Shown here piece by piece: positions 43,257 through 52,218 of a stretch of DNA of 64,000 bases; the first letter of the stretch is position 1; every line of letters begins with the position of its first letter. This DNA comes from SIG459 sp045538735 (lineage in GTDB: Bacteria > Bacillota > Clostridia > Oscillospirales > Oscillospiraceae), in the NCBI GenBank assembly GCA_045538735.1, contig JAZSRY010000069.1, positions 13,153 through 77,152 on the forward strand, written 5' to 3'. The notes beneath the pieces were generated by a model. That model did not search any database, had not been told where the DNA came from, and saw only the letters and a program-made list of their open reading frames with translations. Position numbers and translations under genes: made by a program.

Positions 43257-43530
43257 TAGCCTGACCGATATAATCCGAACCCGCTCCGCGAGGCGGATTT
43301 TAGCGCCAGACTTCATTTTATTCTTTGGTGGGCGACAGCCCACCTGCATCATTCAATTTTGCCTACCGACAAAAATCCGCTCTCGGGGAGTCGAAGATTT
43401 TTGAGGTCATATGCTAAGACAGTGCAAGGCGGCGGCTTGCAGATGGGCGTTTGCCCTTCAAAAGCCGACAACGCAGCAATGGCAACGAATATGCCCTCAA
43501 AAACGTGTTTGGACTATGTCGGTCAGGCTA
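43257..43530 (-). mobile_element. Miniature inverted-repeat element, copy 2 (274 bp)
   Basis: Its ends TAGCCTGACCGATATAATCC and their approximate complement form the terminal repeats. Its left 55 bases are nearly the reverse complement of the right end of copy 1 at 27024, so it lies in the opposite orientation. There is no protein-coding potential. It fills the gap between the feo terminator and the end of the MoeA-type gene. Confidence 0.8.
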
Positions 43531-45441
43531 AAATCTTTCTCTGACTCTGCCGGGCTGAGAAATCTCATAGCCGCCGAGAGCGCCTATGCGTTTTTTGAAG
43601 TCCACGCTTTGGAGAATCTCCATAAGGCGGCGGACGGTGGGGCTGTCCCATGCGTAGTCGGGAATGAGCAGGTCATACTGCTCTATGCACACGGGCACGA
43701 AGTCAAGGTCATAGAGCTTGGCTGCGGAATATATGCCCATGCCTGCGTCTGCTGTGCCGGAAACTATCTGGGCTGCAACGGAGGTGTGGGTGAATTCCTC
43801 TCGCTCGTAGCCGTAAATTTTGGCGGTGTCTATACCCTGAGTTTTGCAGAGGTAGTCTATGAGAATTCTGGTGCCTGAGCCCTTCTGGCGGTTAACGTAG
43901 CGCAGACCTTCCTTCGTCAGGTCGGAAACGGAGCTTATGCCAAGGGGATTGCCCTTTTGCAGCATAAGACCCTGAGTGCGTCCAACGCATTCAACAAGGC
44001 GAACTCCGCCCTTGGGGAAATAGCGCTTTATGAAGGCGGTGTTGTAGCTGCCATCGGTCTCGTCAAGAAGATGGACGCCTGCGATATGGGTTTCACCTCT
44101 GCGCACTGCCATAATGCCGCCCATACTGCCAACATGGCTGGAGCTCATGAAGGTGTCGGGGTAGGCGAGATGGAGCATATCGTTCAGTTCGTCAAGGAGT
44201 GGGTCGTGGCTGCCGATTGCAACAAGGGTGCTATCCAGCTCCTGTCTGGGACGGAGAAGCTTCACTTTGACCTTGCTGCCTGCCTCGTAGCCCTCAAGAC
44301 CCTGAGGAATTTCCAGAATTCCGTCAGCCTTCATAAAGGAACTGACAACGCCGCTGCCGCGGTTGAGGGGAGTTGCCATCAGCTTATCGCCCACGCTTCC
44401 CATTCTCACGCGGACAAACTCGCGGTATTTCAAACCGGAAACAACGCTGCGGGAGAGGCTTGCCTCGGCATATTCGGCCTCGGCGGCGCAGCGGCAGTAC
44501 CAACGGTCGATGAGGGGCTTCATAAGCTCCTCCATAACTATAATGCCGGAAACGGGATAGCCGGGGACACCCAGTATGGGCTTGCAGCCGCAGTAGCCCA
44601 AAATGGCGGGCTTGCCGGGGCGGATGGCAATGCCGTGGTATAAAACACCGCCCTGCTGGGCAATGACGGAGGCAGAGAAGTCCTCGCGGCCGGCGGAAGA
44701 GCCTGCGTTGAGAACAACGGCGTCGCATTTTTCCGTGGCTTCACGGAGCGCGGCGGCAAGAAGCTCTTTTTTGTCGGGGACAATGGGGAAGCAGATGCTC
44801 TCTGCGCCCCATTCCTTCAGCATGGAGGCGAAGATGGAGGAGTTGAACTCTATGATATCTCCCGCCTTGGGGTCTTCGGTGGGAGGGACAATCTCGTCGC
44901 CGGTGGGGATGAGACCCACAACGATAGGACGCAGCACCTCAACCTTCAGCACACCGCCTGCCAGCATGGAGCCTATTGCGGCGGGGCTTATCTTGCTGTG
45001 GGAGGGAAGTATCATTTCGCCTGCGCATATATCCTCACCTATCTGGCGGATATGCTGCCAGGGGGCGGCGGGGGCGAAAAGCTTCACCTTTCCGTCGCTC
45101 TGTCGGACAACATCCTCTATCATGATAACTGCGTCGCAGCCCTCGGGGATGGGGTCGCCGGTGTCCACAACGGTGAACTGATCTTCATTCAGGGTGACGG
45201 GGCTTGTCTCTCCCGCGCCGAAGGTGAGTGCGGCGGAAAGGGCAATGCCGTCCATAGCGCTTGCGGGATAGTGGGGGGCGCAGATTGCGGCATAAACCGC
45301 CTTGGCGGTTATGCGTCCGCAGGAGCGCTCCACAGGGATAACTTCTGTCTTTGCGGCGAAGCCCGCATCAAGCAGAAGCTGAATATATTCCTCTCTGGCT
45401 TTTTCCAGAGCTACGTTTGTAAGATACTGAAATGCCATATT
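43528..45441 (-). CDS. Molybdopterin biosynthesis protein: MoeA fused to periplasmic-binding-like domain
   Basis: ATG 45441 (AGGAGAT upstream) gives 637 residues. Residues 1 to about 400 are MoeA-like: SAMDGIAL, GDPIPEGCDAVIMIED, GDEIVPP, GSSAGREDFS and GVPGYPVSGI. The last 230 residues (IGSHDPLLDELNDMLH to the end) resemble the COG1910 LysR-substrate/PBP-type ligand domain, with GSMGGIMAVRRGE and NRQKGSGTRILIDYL. Such fusions likely sense or deliver molybdate or tungstate during metal insertion into molybdopterin. It follows the plain MoeA gene by 1 base. Confidence 0.9.
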   Translation of the reverse strand, partial: NMAFQYLTNVALEKAREEYIQLLLDAGFAAKTEVIPVERSCGRITAKAVYAAICAPHYPASAMDGIALSAALTFGAGETSPVTLNEDQFTVVDTGDPIPEGCDAVIMIEDVVRQSDGKVKLFAPAAPWQHIRQIGEDICAGEMILPSHSKISPAAIGSMLAGGVLKVEVLRPIVVGLIPTGDEIVPPTEDPKAGDIIEFNSSIFASMLKEWGAESICFPIVPDKKELLAAALREATEKCDAVVLNAGSSAGREDFSASVIAQQGGVLYHGIAIRPGKPAILGYCGCKPILGVPGYPVSGIIVMEELMKPLIDRWYCRCAAEAEYAEASLSRSVVSGLKYREFVRVRMGSVGDKLMATPLNRGSGVVSSFMKADGILEIPQGLEGYEAGSKVKVKLLRPRQELDSTLVAIGSHDPLLDELNDMLHLAYPDTFMSSSHVGSMGGIMAVRRGETHIAGVHLLDETDGSYNTAFIKRYFPKGGVRLVECVGRTQGLMLQKGNPLGISSVSDLTKEGLRYVNRQKGSGTRILIDYLCKTQGIDTAKIYGYEREEFTHTSVAAQIVSGTADAGMGIYSAAKLYDLDFVPVCIEQYDLLIPDYAWDSPTVRRLMEILQSVDFKKRIGALGGYEISQPGRVRERF

Positions 45442-45442
45442 G

Positions 45443-46672
45443 TCAAATCTCCTGATAAGTGGCGTAGAGGGTAACATCTATGCTCTCTCCGGCGGCGCAG
45501 CCCTCGCTGTCTCTGGGGATGCAGAAAAAACCGTCGGCGGAGCAGAGGGTGCTTATGAGACCGCTTTTGCTGCGGATGGGGGTGGCATACCATATGCCAT
45601 CGCGAAGAGCAAGGCTCACTCCGCCGTATTGGGCGCGTCCGTGGTTTGCGCTGACGGATTCGGTGAGGCAGGCGCGGAGGGTGAGGGGGCGGCTTTCTCT
45701 TCCCAAAAGAGTGTCCATAGCGGCGCGGACAAAGATTTGGCTTACAAACCATGCGGCGCCGGGATGACCGGGCAGACCGAAAATGGGCTTGCCCTCGCTT
45801 ATGCCCAGTATGGTGGGCTTGCCGGGCTTCATTGCAATGCCGTGGAACAAAAGCTCGCCCCGGCGCTCGATAATCCGTCCCGTGGCGTCCTTCGTGCCAA
45901 CGGAGCTGCCTCCGGAGATGAGTACGCAGTCGCAGTCTCCAATAGCCCGCTCCAAAGCCGCCTCGAGAAGGGGCTCTTCATCCCGGACTATGCCGTAAAG
46001 CTTTGCCTTAGCGCCGAACTCCTCTATAAGGGCGGCAAGCATAAGAGAATTTATATCTCTCACCTGACCCTCGGCGGGGGTCTCATCAGCCGGAACAAGC
46101 TCATCTCCCGTGGAGATAATGCCAACGAGAGGCTTTGCAAAAACCTCAACACTCATAATTCCCATGGCCGCAAGAGAGCCGATGTCTTTTGCGCTGAGCA
46201 TTCTGCCTGCAGGAAGCACCACCTTGCCGGGATAAACATCGTCGCCCTTGAAAATAAGGTTTTCGCCGGGGGCGACGCTCTTTGTGATGCCTATGCTGCC
46301 ATCACCGAAATCCTCGCAGTATTCTATCATGGCAACGGCGTTGGCGCCGGGAGGCAGAGCGGCTCCGGTGGGCACATAGGCGCAGCAGTCTCTGTCAAGA
46401 GGGGCACCTGCATCTTCGCCCATTGATATGCTGCGGGAGAGGCTGAGAAGGGCAGGGATAGATTCGCTGCAGCCGAAGCAGTCCTCCGCCCGAAGGGCGT
46501 AACCGTCCACGGTGGAGCGGTCAAAGCCGGGAACATATTCCGAGGCGATGATGTCCTCCGCCAGAACCCTTCCGGCAGCCTGAGCCAAACTGACCCGTTC
46601 CCTCCGGTCTAAGGGCAGGAATTTTTCTTTTATAAGTCCGAGGGCTTCCCCGGGAGTAAGCACCAAAAGCAT
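45443..46672 (-). CDS. moeA: MoeA, molybdopterin molybdenumtransferase
   Basis: The 409-residue MoeA starts at ATG 46672 (AGAGG upstream). Motifs: RSTVDGYALRAED, PTGAALPPGANAVAMIEY, GDELVPADETP, SGGSSVGTKD and GLPGHPGAAWFV. MoeA inserts Mo or W into adenylylated molybdopterin. It is tightly paired with the MoeA-PBP fusion, the usual tungsto/molybdo-cofactor gene pair in Clostridia. It is divergent from tupABC. Confidence 0.93.
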   Translation of the reverse strand: MLLVLTPGEALGLIKEKFLPLDRRERVSLAQAAGRVLAEDIIASEYVPGFDRSTVDGYALRAEDCFGCSESIPALLSLSRSISMGEDAGAPLDRDCCAYVPTGAALPPGANAVAMIEYCEDFGDGSIGITKSVAPGENLIFKGDDVYPGKVVLPAGRMLSAKDIGSLAAMGIMSVEVFAKPLVGIISTGDELVPADETPAEGQVRDINSLMLAALIEEFGAKAKLYGIVRDEEPLLEAALERAIGDCDCVLISGGSSVGTKDATGRIIERRGELLFHGIAMKPGKPTILGISEGKPIFGLPGHPGAAWFVSQIFVRAAMDTLLGRESRPLTLRACLTESVSANHGRAQYGGVSLALRDGIWYATPIRSKSGLISTLCSADGFFCIPRDSEGCAAGESIDVTLYATYQEI

Positions 46673-46806
46673 AAACAACCTCTTCTGCGTTTATTTTCTA
46701 ATATATTATAATTTTTTCGCCAATAAAATACAAGGGTATAGGTCGCGGCCTATATGAATGTTTGGCATATTCTAAATGAAAGTTTGTTATATATAAGACT
46801 ATTTTC

Positions 46807-46835
46807 TTGCACTATTATTAACTATGAGGTATAAT
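46807..46835 (+). promoter_or_regulatory. Promoter of the tungstate transporter operon
   Basis: TTGCAC (46807-46812) and consensus TATAAT (46830-46835) have 17-base spacing, giving a leader of about 145 bases. Confidence 0.75.
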
Positions 46836-46854
46836 GTGTCGGTAAATAATGTGT

Positions 46855-46958
46855 TTTGCCCTCAGGCAAAGACGGTTGACGAGCCCCTTTCCCTCGAGGC
46901 ATATGGGATAACTATACCCATTTGCCGAATTTGGGAGAGGGGCTCTTTCCGTTTTTTC
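46855..46958 (+). promoter_or_regulatory. Structured leader with terminator-like stem; candidate Moco/W-cofactor riboswitch
   Basis: A small hairpin (TTTGCC CTCA GGCAAA) is followed by a long stem, GAGCCCC at 46881 pairing with GGGGCTC at 46939-46945. The stem encloses CTCGAGGCA and TGCCGAATTTGGGAG with an inner ATGGG/CCCAT hairpin. A T-rich tail (TTTCCGTTTTTT) follows. The inner CGAGGC...GCCGA arrangement recalls the Moco RNA motif. A covariance search is needed; other attenuators are possible. Confidence 0.45.
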
Positions 46959-46986
46959 GCACAAATAAGCTATGGAGGAAAAAATA

Positions 46987-48024
46987 ATGAAAAAAGCACT
47001 TTCTCTTATCCTTGCCATCGTTATGGTAATGGCGCTTCTGGTTGGCTGCGGCAGCACTCCCGCGGAGCCCGCTGCACCTGCTGAACCCGCTGCACCTGCT
47101 GAGCCCGCAGCTCCTGCTGAACCCGCTGAGCCCGAAACCCCCGCAGTTGACCTTGCTATTTTGTATGAGCAGGACAACAGCATGATCAACACCTACTCTC
47201 TTCTGGCTGTCAACCCCGAAGCTCCCTTCGTTGATGCTGAAGAAAAACCTGCAGAAGGCGTTGAAATAAATTCTGTCGGTGCCGCCGCTCTCATCAACTG
47301 GCTACTTTCCGAAGAGACCAAGGCTCTTGCAGGCAACTTCGGCTTTGAGAAGTACGGCGAATATCTCTTCTATGTCCTTGAAGACGGCGCTTCTTCCACC
47401 GCTGAAATTCCCATGGCTACCGAAGAGACCAAGGCTATCCGCCTTTCCACCACCACTTCAGTAAACGATGCAGGCCTTCTGGGCTATCTCCTTCCCATCT
47501 TCGAAGATACCTATGGCTATGAAGTAGACGTTTATTCCGCCGGCACCGGCAAAAGCATCAGTAACGCAAAGATGGGCAACGCTGACCTTATCTTCGTTCA
47601 CTCCAAGAGCCAGGAAACCGCTTTCGTTGAGGAAGGCTTTGCCTATACCCTCGAAGGTCAGGAGAGCGAGCGTATGAGCTTCCTCTATAACTTCTATGTC
47701 CTCTGCGGTCCTTCCGCCGACCCCGCAGGTGTAAAGAACTGTGCAAGCGTTAAGGACGCTTTCGCAGCCATTGCCGAGGGCAAGTATACCTTCGTTTCCC
47801 GCGGCGATGCTTCCGGCACCCACACCAAGGAGATCAGCCTCTGGCCCGAAACCCTCGGCATCACCACCGAGAGCGACTCTGTTGCCGCATACGCTGAGTG
47901 GTATAACTACTCCAACGCAGGTATGGGCATTTGCCTGACCATGGCTGAAGAGCTTGGCGGCTATATCCTCTCCGATAAGGCCACTTACTTGACCTTCCGC
48001 GCAAACGGCGGTATTATGGGCTAA
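46987..48024 (+). CDS. Tungstate-binding lipoprotein TupA, apparently circularly permuted
   Basis: ATG 46987 (GGAGG upstream) gives 345 residues. Signal peptide with lipobox LLVGC (Cys21), an Ala/Glu/Pro linker (25-53), then residues 54-130 (DLAILYEQDNSMINTYSLLAVNP to KYGEYLFYV). This last block matches what is normally the C-terminal end of TupA. The normal N-terminal core starts only at about 151 (IRLSTTTSVNDAGLL), with HSKSQETAFVEEG, FVSRGDASGTHTKE and GMGICLTMAEELGGYILSDKATYL. The protein stops at the point where the moved block would follow. It should bind tungstate outside the cell for TupBC. Confidence 0.85.
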   Translation: MKKALSLILAIVMVMALLVGCGSTPAEPAAPAEPAAPAEPAAPAEPAEPETPAVDLAILYEQDNSMINTYSLLAVNPEAPFVDAEEKPAEGVEINSVGAAALINWLLSEETKALAGNFGFEKYGEYLFYVLEDGASSTAEIPMATEETKAIRLSTTTSVNDAGLLGYLLPIFEDTYGYEVDVYSAGTGKSISNAKMGNADLIFVHSKSQETAFVEEGFAYTLEGQESERMSFLYNFYVLCGPSADPAGVKNCASVKDAFAAIAEGKYTFVSRGDASGTHTKEISLWPETLGITTESDSVAAYAEWYNYSNAGMGICLTMAEELGGYILSDKATYLTFRANGGIMG

Positions 48025-48043
48025 ACCCCCGAATATTAAACAG

Positions 48044-48076
48044 AAAAAGGCGGCGGGCTTCTCGCCGCCTTTTTTC
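48044..48076 (+). terminator. Hairpin with T-run between tupA and tupB
   Basis: AAAAAGGCGGCG pairs with CGCCGCCTTTTT. It probably reduces readthrough so that the binding protein is made in excess of the permease. Confidence 0.8.
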
Positions 48077-48101
48077 AAGCTAAAAGAAAGGAGGGGCGCG
48101 G

Positions 48102-48788
48102 ATGTCGTCGGCAATAGGAAAAGCAATAGATATGATACTTGGCTTAGACCCGGAGCTTATGAATATTCTGGGCACAACGGCGAAGCTTTGCCTTACAAGC
48201 TCCGTCATCGCCCTTATTATCGGCGTTCCTCTGGGAGTCTGGCTGGGCTCTGCCAGCTTCAAGGGCAGAGGAGCCCTTGTGGTAATTAACCGCACCTTGA
48301 TGGGCATGCCCCCCGTTGTATGCGGCCTTTTGTTTTACATACTTTTTTCCGGTGTGGGTCCTTTTGGCAAGCTGAAGCTTCTTTTCACCGTAACGCTGAT
48401 GATCGTTGCGCAGGTAGTGCTTATAACCCCCATTGTCATCGGCAATATGGAAAGCTTCGTGTCCGGCATTTCCGAGGATCTGCGTGAAAGCGCAAAGGGG
48501 CTTGGAATCGGAGGAGCGAAGAGATATCTTCTGCTTATGAACGAGAGCCTTTACCATATTTTCTCCACTTATCTTCTGGCCTTCGCCCGTGCGATAGCCG
48601 AGGTGGGCGCAGTCAGTATGGTGGGCGGTGCCATAGCCTGGAAAACCAATGTTATGACCACGGCAATAATGCAGTATACCAACAGGGGCAACTTCTCTCT
48701 TGGCATAGCTCTCGGCATAATCCTTATGACAATTTCTCTTATCGTGAATATTGTCATTTCCCTTGCTCAAAGGAGGCTGAGCCGATGA
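48102..48788 (+). CDS. tupB: Tungstate ABC transporter permease TupB
   Basis: The 228-residue permease has five or six helices and the EAA-like loop SEDLRESAKGLGIGGAKRYLLLMNE. Its length and sequence match TupB. It starts after AAAGGAGGGG and overlaps tupC (ATGA). It forms the membrane channel for W/Mo oxyanion uptake. Confidence 0.9.
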   Translation: MSSAIGKAIDMILGLDPELMNILGTTAKLCLTSSVIALIIGVPLGVWLGSASFKGRGALVVINRTLMGMPPVVCGLLFYILFSGVGPFGKLKLLFTVTLMIVAQVVLITPIVIGNMESFVSGISEDLRESAKGLGIGGAKRYLLLMNESLYHIFSTYLLAFARAIAEVGAVSMVGGAIAWKTNVMTTAIMQYTNRGNFSLGIALGIILMTISLIVNIVISLAQRRLSR

Positions 48789-49438
48789 AGATAAATGCTC
48801 TTTCAAAGACCTATGAAGGCCGCAAGGTGCTTTCAAGCCCCGCCTTTGAACTCCGTGGCGGCGAGATATGCGTCCTTGTGGGCGCCAACGGCAGCGGCAA
48901 GAGCAGTCTTGCCAAAGCCATTGCAGGCGTTATAGCCGACGATAATGGCGCAAAGCCCTTCGATGAGAAGGTGAATGTGGGCTATACGCCCCAGAAAAGC
49001 TATGCATTCCGCATGAGCACCCTCCGCAATCTTACCCTCGCGGGCGGCAATGAGGCAGAAGCTATGGAAATGCTTGAAAGACTTGGCATTGCCCATCTGG
49101 CAAAAACTCCCGCCAAGAAGCTTTCGGGCGGCGAGAGCGCAAGAATGGCGCTGGGCAGAGTGCTTATGGAAAAGCACGAGCTTTTGATTCTTGATGAGCC
49201 CACCGCTTCCATGGATATGGAGTCCACCGCCCTGAGCGAGGCGCTTATTATGGATTACTGCAAAAAGAGCGGAGCCGCTATACTGTGGGTCACCCATTCT
49301 CTGGCGCAGGCAAGACGCGTTGCCGATAAAGCCATGTTCCTCCGCAAGGGAGAGATGATAGAATTCGGCCTCGCCGAAAAAGTTCTCAATGCTCCTGAGA
49401 AAGAGGAGACAAGAGAATTTTTGAAATTTTATGAGTAA
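48785..49438 (+). CDS. tupC: Tungstate ABC transporter ATPase TupC
   Basis: The 217-residue ATPase has Walker A GANGSGKSS, signature LSGGESARMALGR and Walker B LLILDEPTASMD, then the switch His in WVTHS. A terminator follows, closing the operon. The C-terminal Mop-type regulatory domain of ModC is absent, as in TupC. Confidence 0.92.
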   Translation: MKINALSKTYEGRKVLSSPAFELRGGEICVLVGANGSGKSSLAKAIAGVIADDNGAKPFDEKVNVGYTPQKSYAFRMSTLRNLTLAGGNEAEAMEMLERLGIAHLAKTPAKKLSGGESARMALGRVLMEKHELLILDEPTASMDMESTALSEALIMDYCKKSGAAILWVTHSLAQARRVADKAMFLRKGEMIEFGLAEKVLNAPEKEETREFLKFYE

Positions 49439-49466
49439 AAAAGGGACGCAAAGCGTCCCTTTTTTG
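49437..49466 (+). terminator. Terminator of tupABC
   Basis: AAAGGGACGC AAA GCGTCCCTTT with A and T runs. Confidence 0.9.
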
Positions 49467-49475
49467 CTTATGGTA

Positions 49476-49504
49476 TTGCGTAGGATTTTTGCTGACTATA
49501 TAAT
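49476..49504 (+). promoter_or_regulatory. Promoter of the CyuA-type gene
   Basis: TTGCGT (49476-49481) and TATAAT (49499-49504) have 17-base spacing, about 34 bases before the ATG. Confidence 0.7.
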
Positions 49505-49537
49505 AGATGAAAAAGCTTATGAAAGAGAGAAAAGGCT

Positions 49538-50815
49538 ATGAAAAGTCCTCATTACCGCAACTTTATAAGAATCCTTGAGCATGAGCTTATCCCCGCCCTC
49601 GGCTGCACAGAGCCTATTGCCATAGCCTATGCCGCAGCCAAGGCAAGGGCTGTTTTGGGCTGCGAGCCTGAGCATATTGAAATTCGCTGCTCGGGAAATA
49701 TAATCAAGAATGTAAAGGGTGTCACCGTGCCCAATTCCGGCGGTCTTGTGGGTATAGAGGCGGCTGCCATCCTCGGCGCAATCTGCGGCAGCGCGGACAG
49801 CGAGCTGGAGGTTCTTGAAAGCGTAAAGGCGGAGGATATTGCCCGCTGCAAGGTCTTGATGAATGAAAAGCTTTGCTCCGTCACTCTTGTGAAGGACGTA
49901 GATAACCTTTATGTGGTGGCTGTCCTTACCACAGGGGGGCATAGCGCAGCTGTAAGCGTAGTTAACCGCCACACCCTTATCACCTGCATTGAAAAAGACG
50001 GGGAGGTTATCTTCCGCAATAATATTGCCAAGGCGGAGGAGCGCGCCGAGGACTATTCGGGACTGAATGTAAGAAGCATTCTGGACTTTGCCGATGAGGT
50101 GGACATAGAGGATGTCCGCCATATAATAGCACCCCAGATAGAACTCAACTCCGCAATTGCCCGCGAGGGTCTGCGGGGCAATTACGGTGCCAGCGTGGGT
50201 TATACTATGCTGCAGGTTTTCGGCGACAATGTGCGAAGTCGCGCCTGCGCCATGGCGGCTGCGGGCTCAGATGCAAGAATGGGCGGCTGCGCCCTTCCCG
50301 TTATCATAAATTCCGGCTCCGGCAATCAGGGAATGACGGTCAGCCTACCGGTTATAGAATACGCAAAGGATCTGAAAGTCAGCGAGGAGAAGCTTTATAA
50401 AGCTCTCGTCCTCAGCAACCTGATAGCTATACACCTGAAAAAATATATAGGCTCCCTTTCCGCTTTCTGCGGAGCGGTCAGCGCCGCAAGCGCTGCGGGC
50501 GCGGGCATAACCTATCTTTTCGGCGGAGACTATGAGGAAATAGGCTATACCATAGTGAATACTTTGGGCAATGTGGGCGGCATAGTATGCGACGGCGCAA
50601 AGGCCTCCTGCGCCGCCAAGATAGCCTCCGCTGTCCATGCCGCTATAATAAGCCACTATATGGGCAGCCACGAGAGAGTTTTCCGCGCAGGCGAGGGCTT
50701 CGTCAAGGATGATCTTGAGGCAACCATTCGCTCTATGGGTTATATAGGCCGCGTCGGAATGAAGGAAACGGACGAAGAAATTTTGAATGTTATGACAGAT
50801 CAGGTTGAGCTGTGA
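49538..50815 (+). CDS. L-cysteine desulfidase family protein (CyuA/YhaM, UPF0597)
   Basis: The 425-residue protein begins LEHELIPALGCTEPIAIAYAAAKA and has VTVPNSGGLVGIEAAAILGA, VINSGSGNQGMTVSLPV and a CDGAKASCAAKIASA segment, diagnostic for the L-serine-dehydratase-like UPF0597 group. The conserved Cys residues suit an [Fe-S] cluster. CyuA degrades L-cysteine to pyruvate, H2S and ammonia. No permease (cyuP) is adjacent. Confidence 0.9.
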   Translation: MKSPHYRNFIRILEHELIPALGCTEPIAIAYAAAKARAVLGCEPEHIEIRCSGNIIKNVKGVTVPNSGGLVGIEAAAILGAICGSADSELEVLESVKAEDIARCKVLMNEKLCSVTLVKDVDNLYVVAVLTTGGHSAAVSVVNRHTLITCIEKDGEVIFRNNIAKAEERAEDYSGLNVRSILDFADEVDIEDVRHIIAPQIELNSAIAREGLRGNYGASVGYTMLQVFGDNVRSRACAMAAAGSDARMGGCALPVIINSGSGNQGMTVSLPVIEYAKDLKVSEEKLYKALVLSNLIAIHLKKYIGSLSAFCGAVSAASAAGAGITYLFGGDYEEIGYTIVNTLGNVGGIVCDGAKASCAAKIASAVHAAIISHYMGSHERVFRAGEGFVKDDLEATIRSMGYIGRVGMKETDEEILNVMTDQVEL

Positions 50816-50821
50816 ACAAAA

Positions 50822-50857
50822 AAGAAGAAGCACCTTTCGGTGCTTCTTCTTTTTTTA
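50822..50857. terminator. Bidirectional terminator
   Basis: AAGAAGAAGCACC TTTC GGTGCTTCTTCTT; it ends both the CyuA-type gene and the convergent MATE operon. Confidence 0.9.
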
Positions 50858-52204
50858 TGTAAGTTCTTTTGAAAGCCTGCGAAGAACTTTGCGCAGGAAC
50901 AAAAGGGCGATGACCATAGCGGTGAACTCAGCTATCATAGGAGCGAGCCATACCCGATCAAGCACTCCGCTGAGGGAGAGAAGCCATGCCAGAGGGCAGA
51001 GGAAAATTATCTGGCGGAAGAGGTTGTTGAAAAGGGAAAACTGGGGGCTTCCGAGGGCTTCGAAGGGGGAACTGAGAATGATAGTGACCGCGGCAAAGGG
51101 GAGGGAAACGGCGCAAAGGCGCAGAGCCACAGTTCCTATTTCCATCATATTTTCGCTGGCATCGAAAAGGGAGAGGAGATTTTTGGGGAAAATCTCGTAG
51201 CAAAGGGCGAAAAGGGAGGTCGTTATCACGCCGAGAATAAGGGCAAGGCGGAGAGTTTTCTTAACTCTTTCCAGATTTCCGGCGCCGTAGTTATAAGCGT
51301 ATATGGCGATTGTTCCGTTGTTCATACCGAATACGGGCATGAAGGAGAAACTTTGAAGCTTGAGCCAAACTCCGAATACTGCCGTTGCGGTGGTGGAGAA
51401 AGTGAGAAGAATCTGGTTGACAATGAAACCCATAACGGAGTCCAGACCAATGGTGAGGGAGCAGGGAATGCCGACGGCATAAATATTTTTGAGAACTTCC
51501 CCATTGGGCAGCATTTTTGAAAAGCGGAATTTAAGACCGCCACGCTTGCGAAGGAACATAAAGCCCAAAGATGCGGTGAGTATTTGTCCCATAACGGTTG
51601 CGATTGCCGCGCCGCGAATGCCAAGGGCGGGGAAAGGGCCTATGCCGAAGATGAGAAGCCAGTCGAAAAGGATGTTGAACACGGCGCCCGAGGCTTGGCT
51701 TATCATGGATTGGGCGCTGTTGCCGGTGGCGATGAGCAGCTTTTCAAAGTTCTGGCAGAAGACCGAGCCAATGCAGCAAATGCAGACGATGCTGAGATAG
51801 CTGCTGCCGTATTCCACTATGGAAGCAACATCGGTCTGGGCGCGGAAATAGGCCTTAACGCCGAAAATGCCCACAAGAACAAAAACAAGGGTGTATACGG
51901 CGGATAAGAATATCTGCACATTGGCGGCTTTTTCCGCTTTTTCCCGGTCGCCCATGCCGAGGCATCGGGAGACAAAGGCGGCGGTGCCGACGCCTGTGCC
52001 TATGCCAATGGCGTTCATTATTACCTGTATGGGCCATGCCAGAGAAACGGCGGCAAGGGCGTCCTCGCTGATGCTTGCCACAAACATGGAGTCCACAGTG
52101 TTGTATAGCGCCTGCACAAACATGCTTATCATCATGGGTACAGACATTTTTATCAATAGCGGTGCAATGGGCATGGTGCCCAGCTTGGCTTGAGGATTAT
52201 CCAA
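50855..52204 (-). CDS. MATE family efflux transporter
   Basis: The 449-residue protein has twelve predicted helices; the N-terminal MSVPMMISMFVQALYNTVDSMFVASI and ALAAVSLAWPIQ segments are typical of bacterial MATE (DinF/NorM type) antiporters. It exports drugs or metabolites by ion exchange. It lies 15 bases after the ABC exporter pair on the same strand, which suggests a shared transcript. Confidence 0.93.
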   Translation of the reverse strand: MDNPQAKLGTMPIAPLLIKMSVPMMISMFVQALYNTVDSMFVASISEDALAAVSLAWPIQVIMNAIGIGTGVGTAAFVSRCLGMGDREKAEKAANVQIFLSAVYTLVFVLVGIFGVKAYFRAQTDVASIVEYGSSYLSIVCICCIGSVFCQNFEKLLIATGNSAQSMISQASGAVFNILFDWLLIFGIGPFPALGIRGAAIATVMGQILTASLGFMFLRKRGGLKFRFSKMLPNGEVLKNIYAVGIPCSLTIGLDSVMGFIVNQILLTFSTTATAVFGVWLKLQSFSFMPVFGMNNGTIAIYAYNYGAGNLERVKKTLRLALILGVITTSLFALCYEIFPKNLLSLFDASENMMEIGTVALRLCAVSLPFAAVTIILSSPFEALGSPQFSLFNNLFRQIIFLCPLAWLLSLSGVLDRVWLAPMIAEFTAMVIALLFLRKVLRRLSKELT

Positions 52205-52218
52205 TTTAACGCGTCCTT

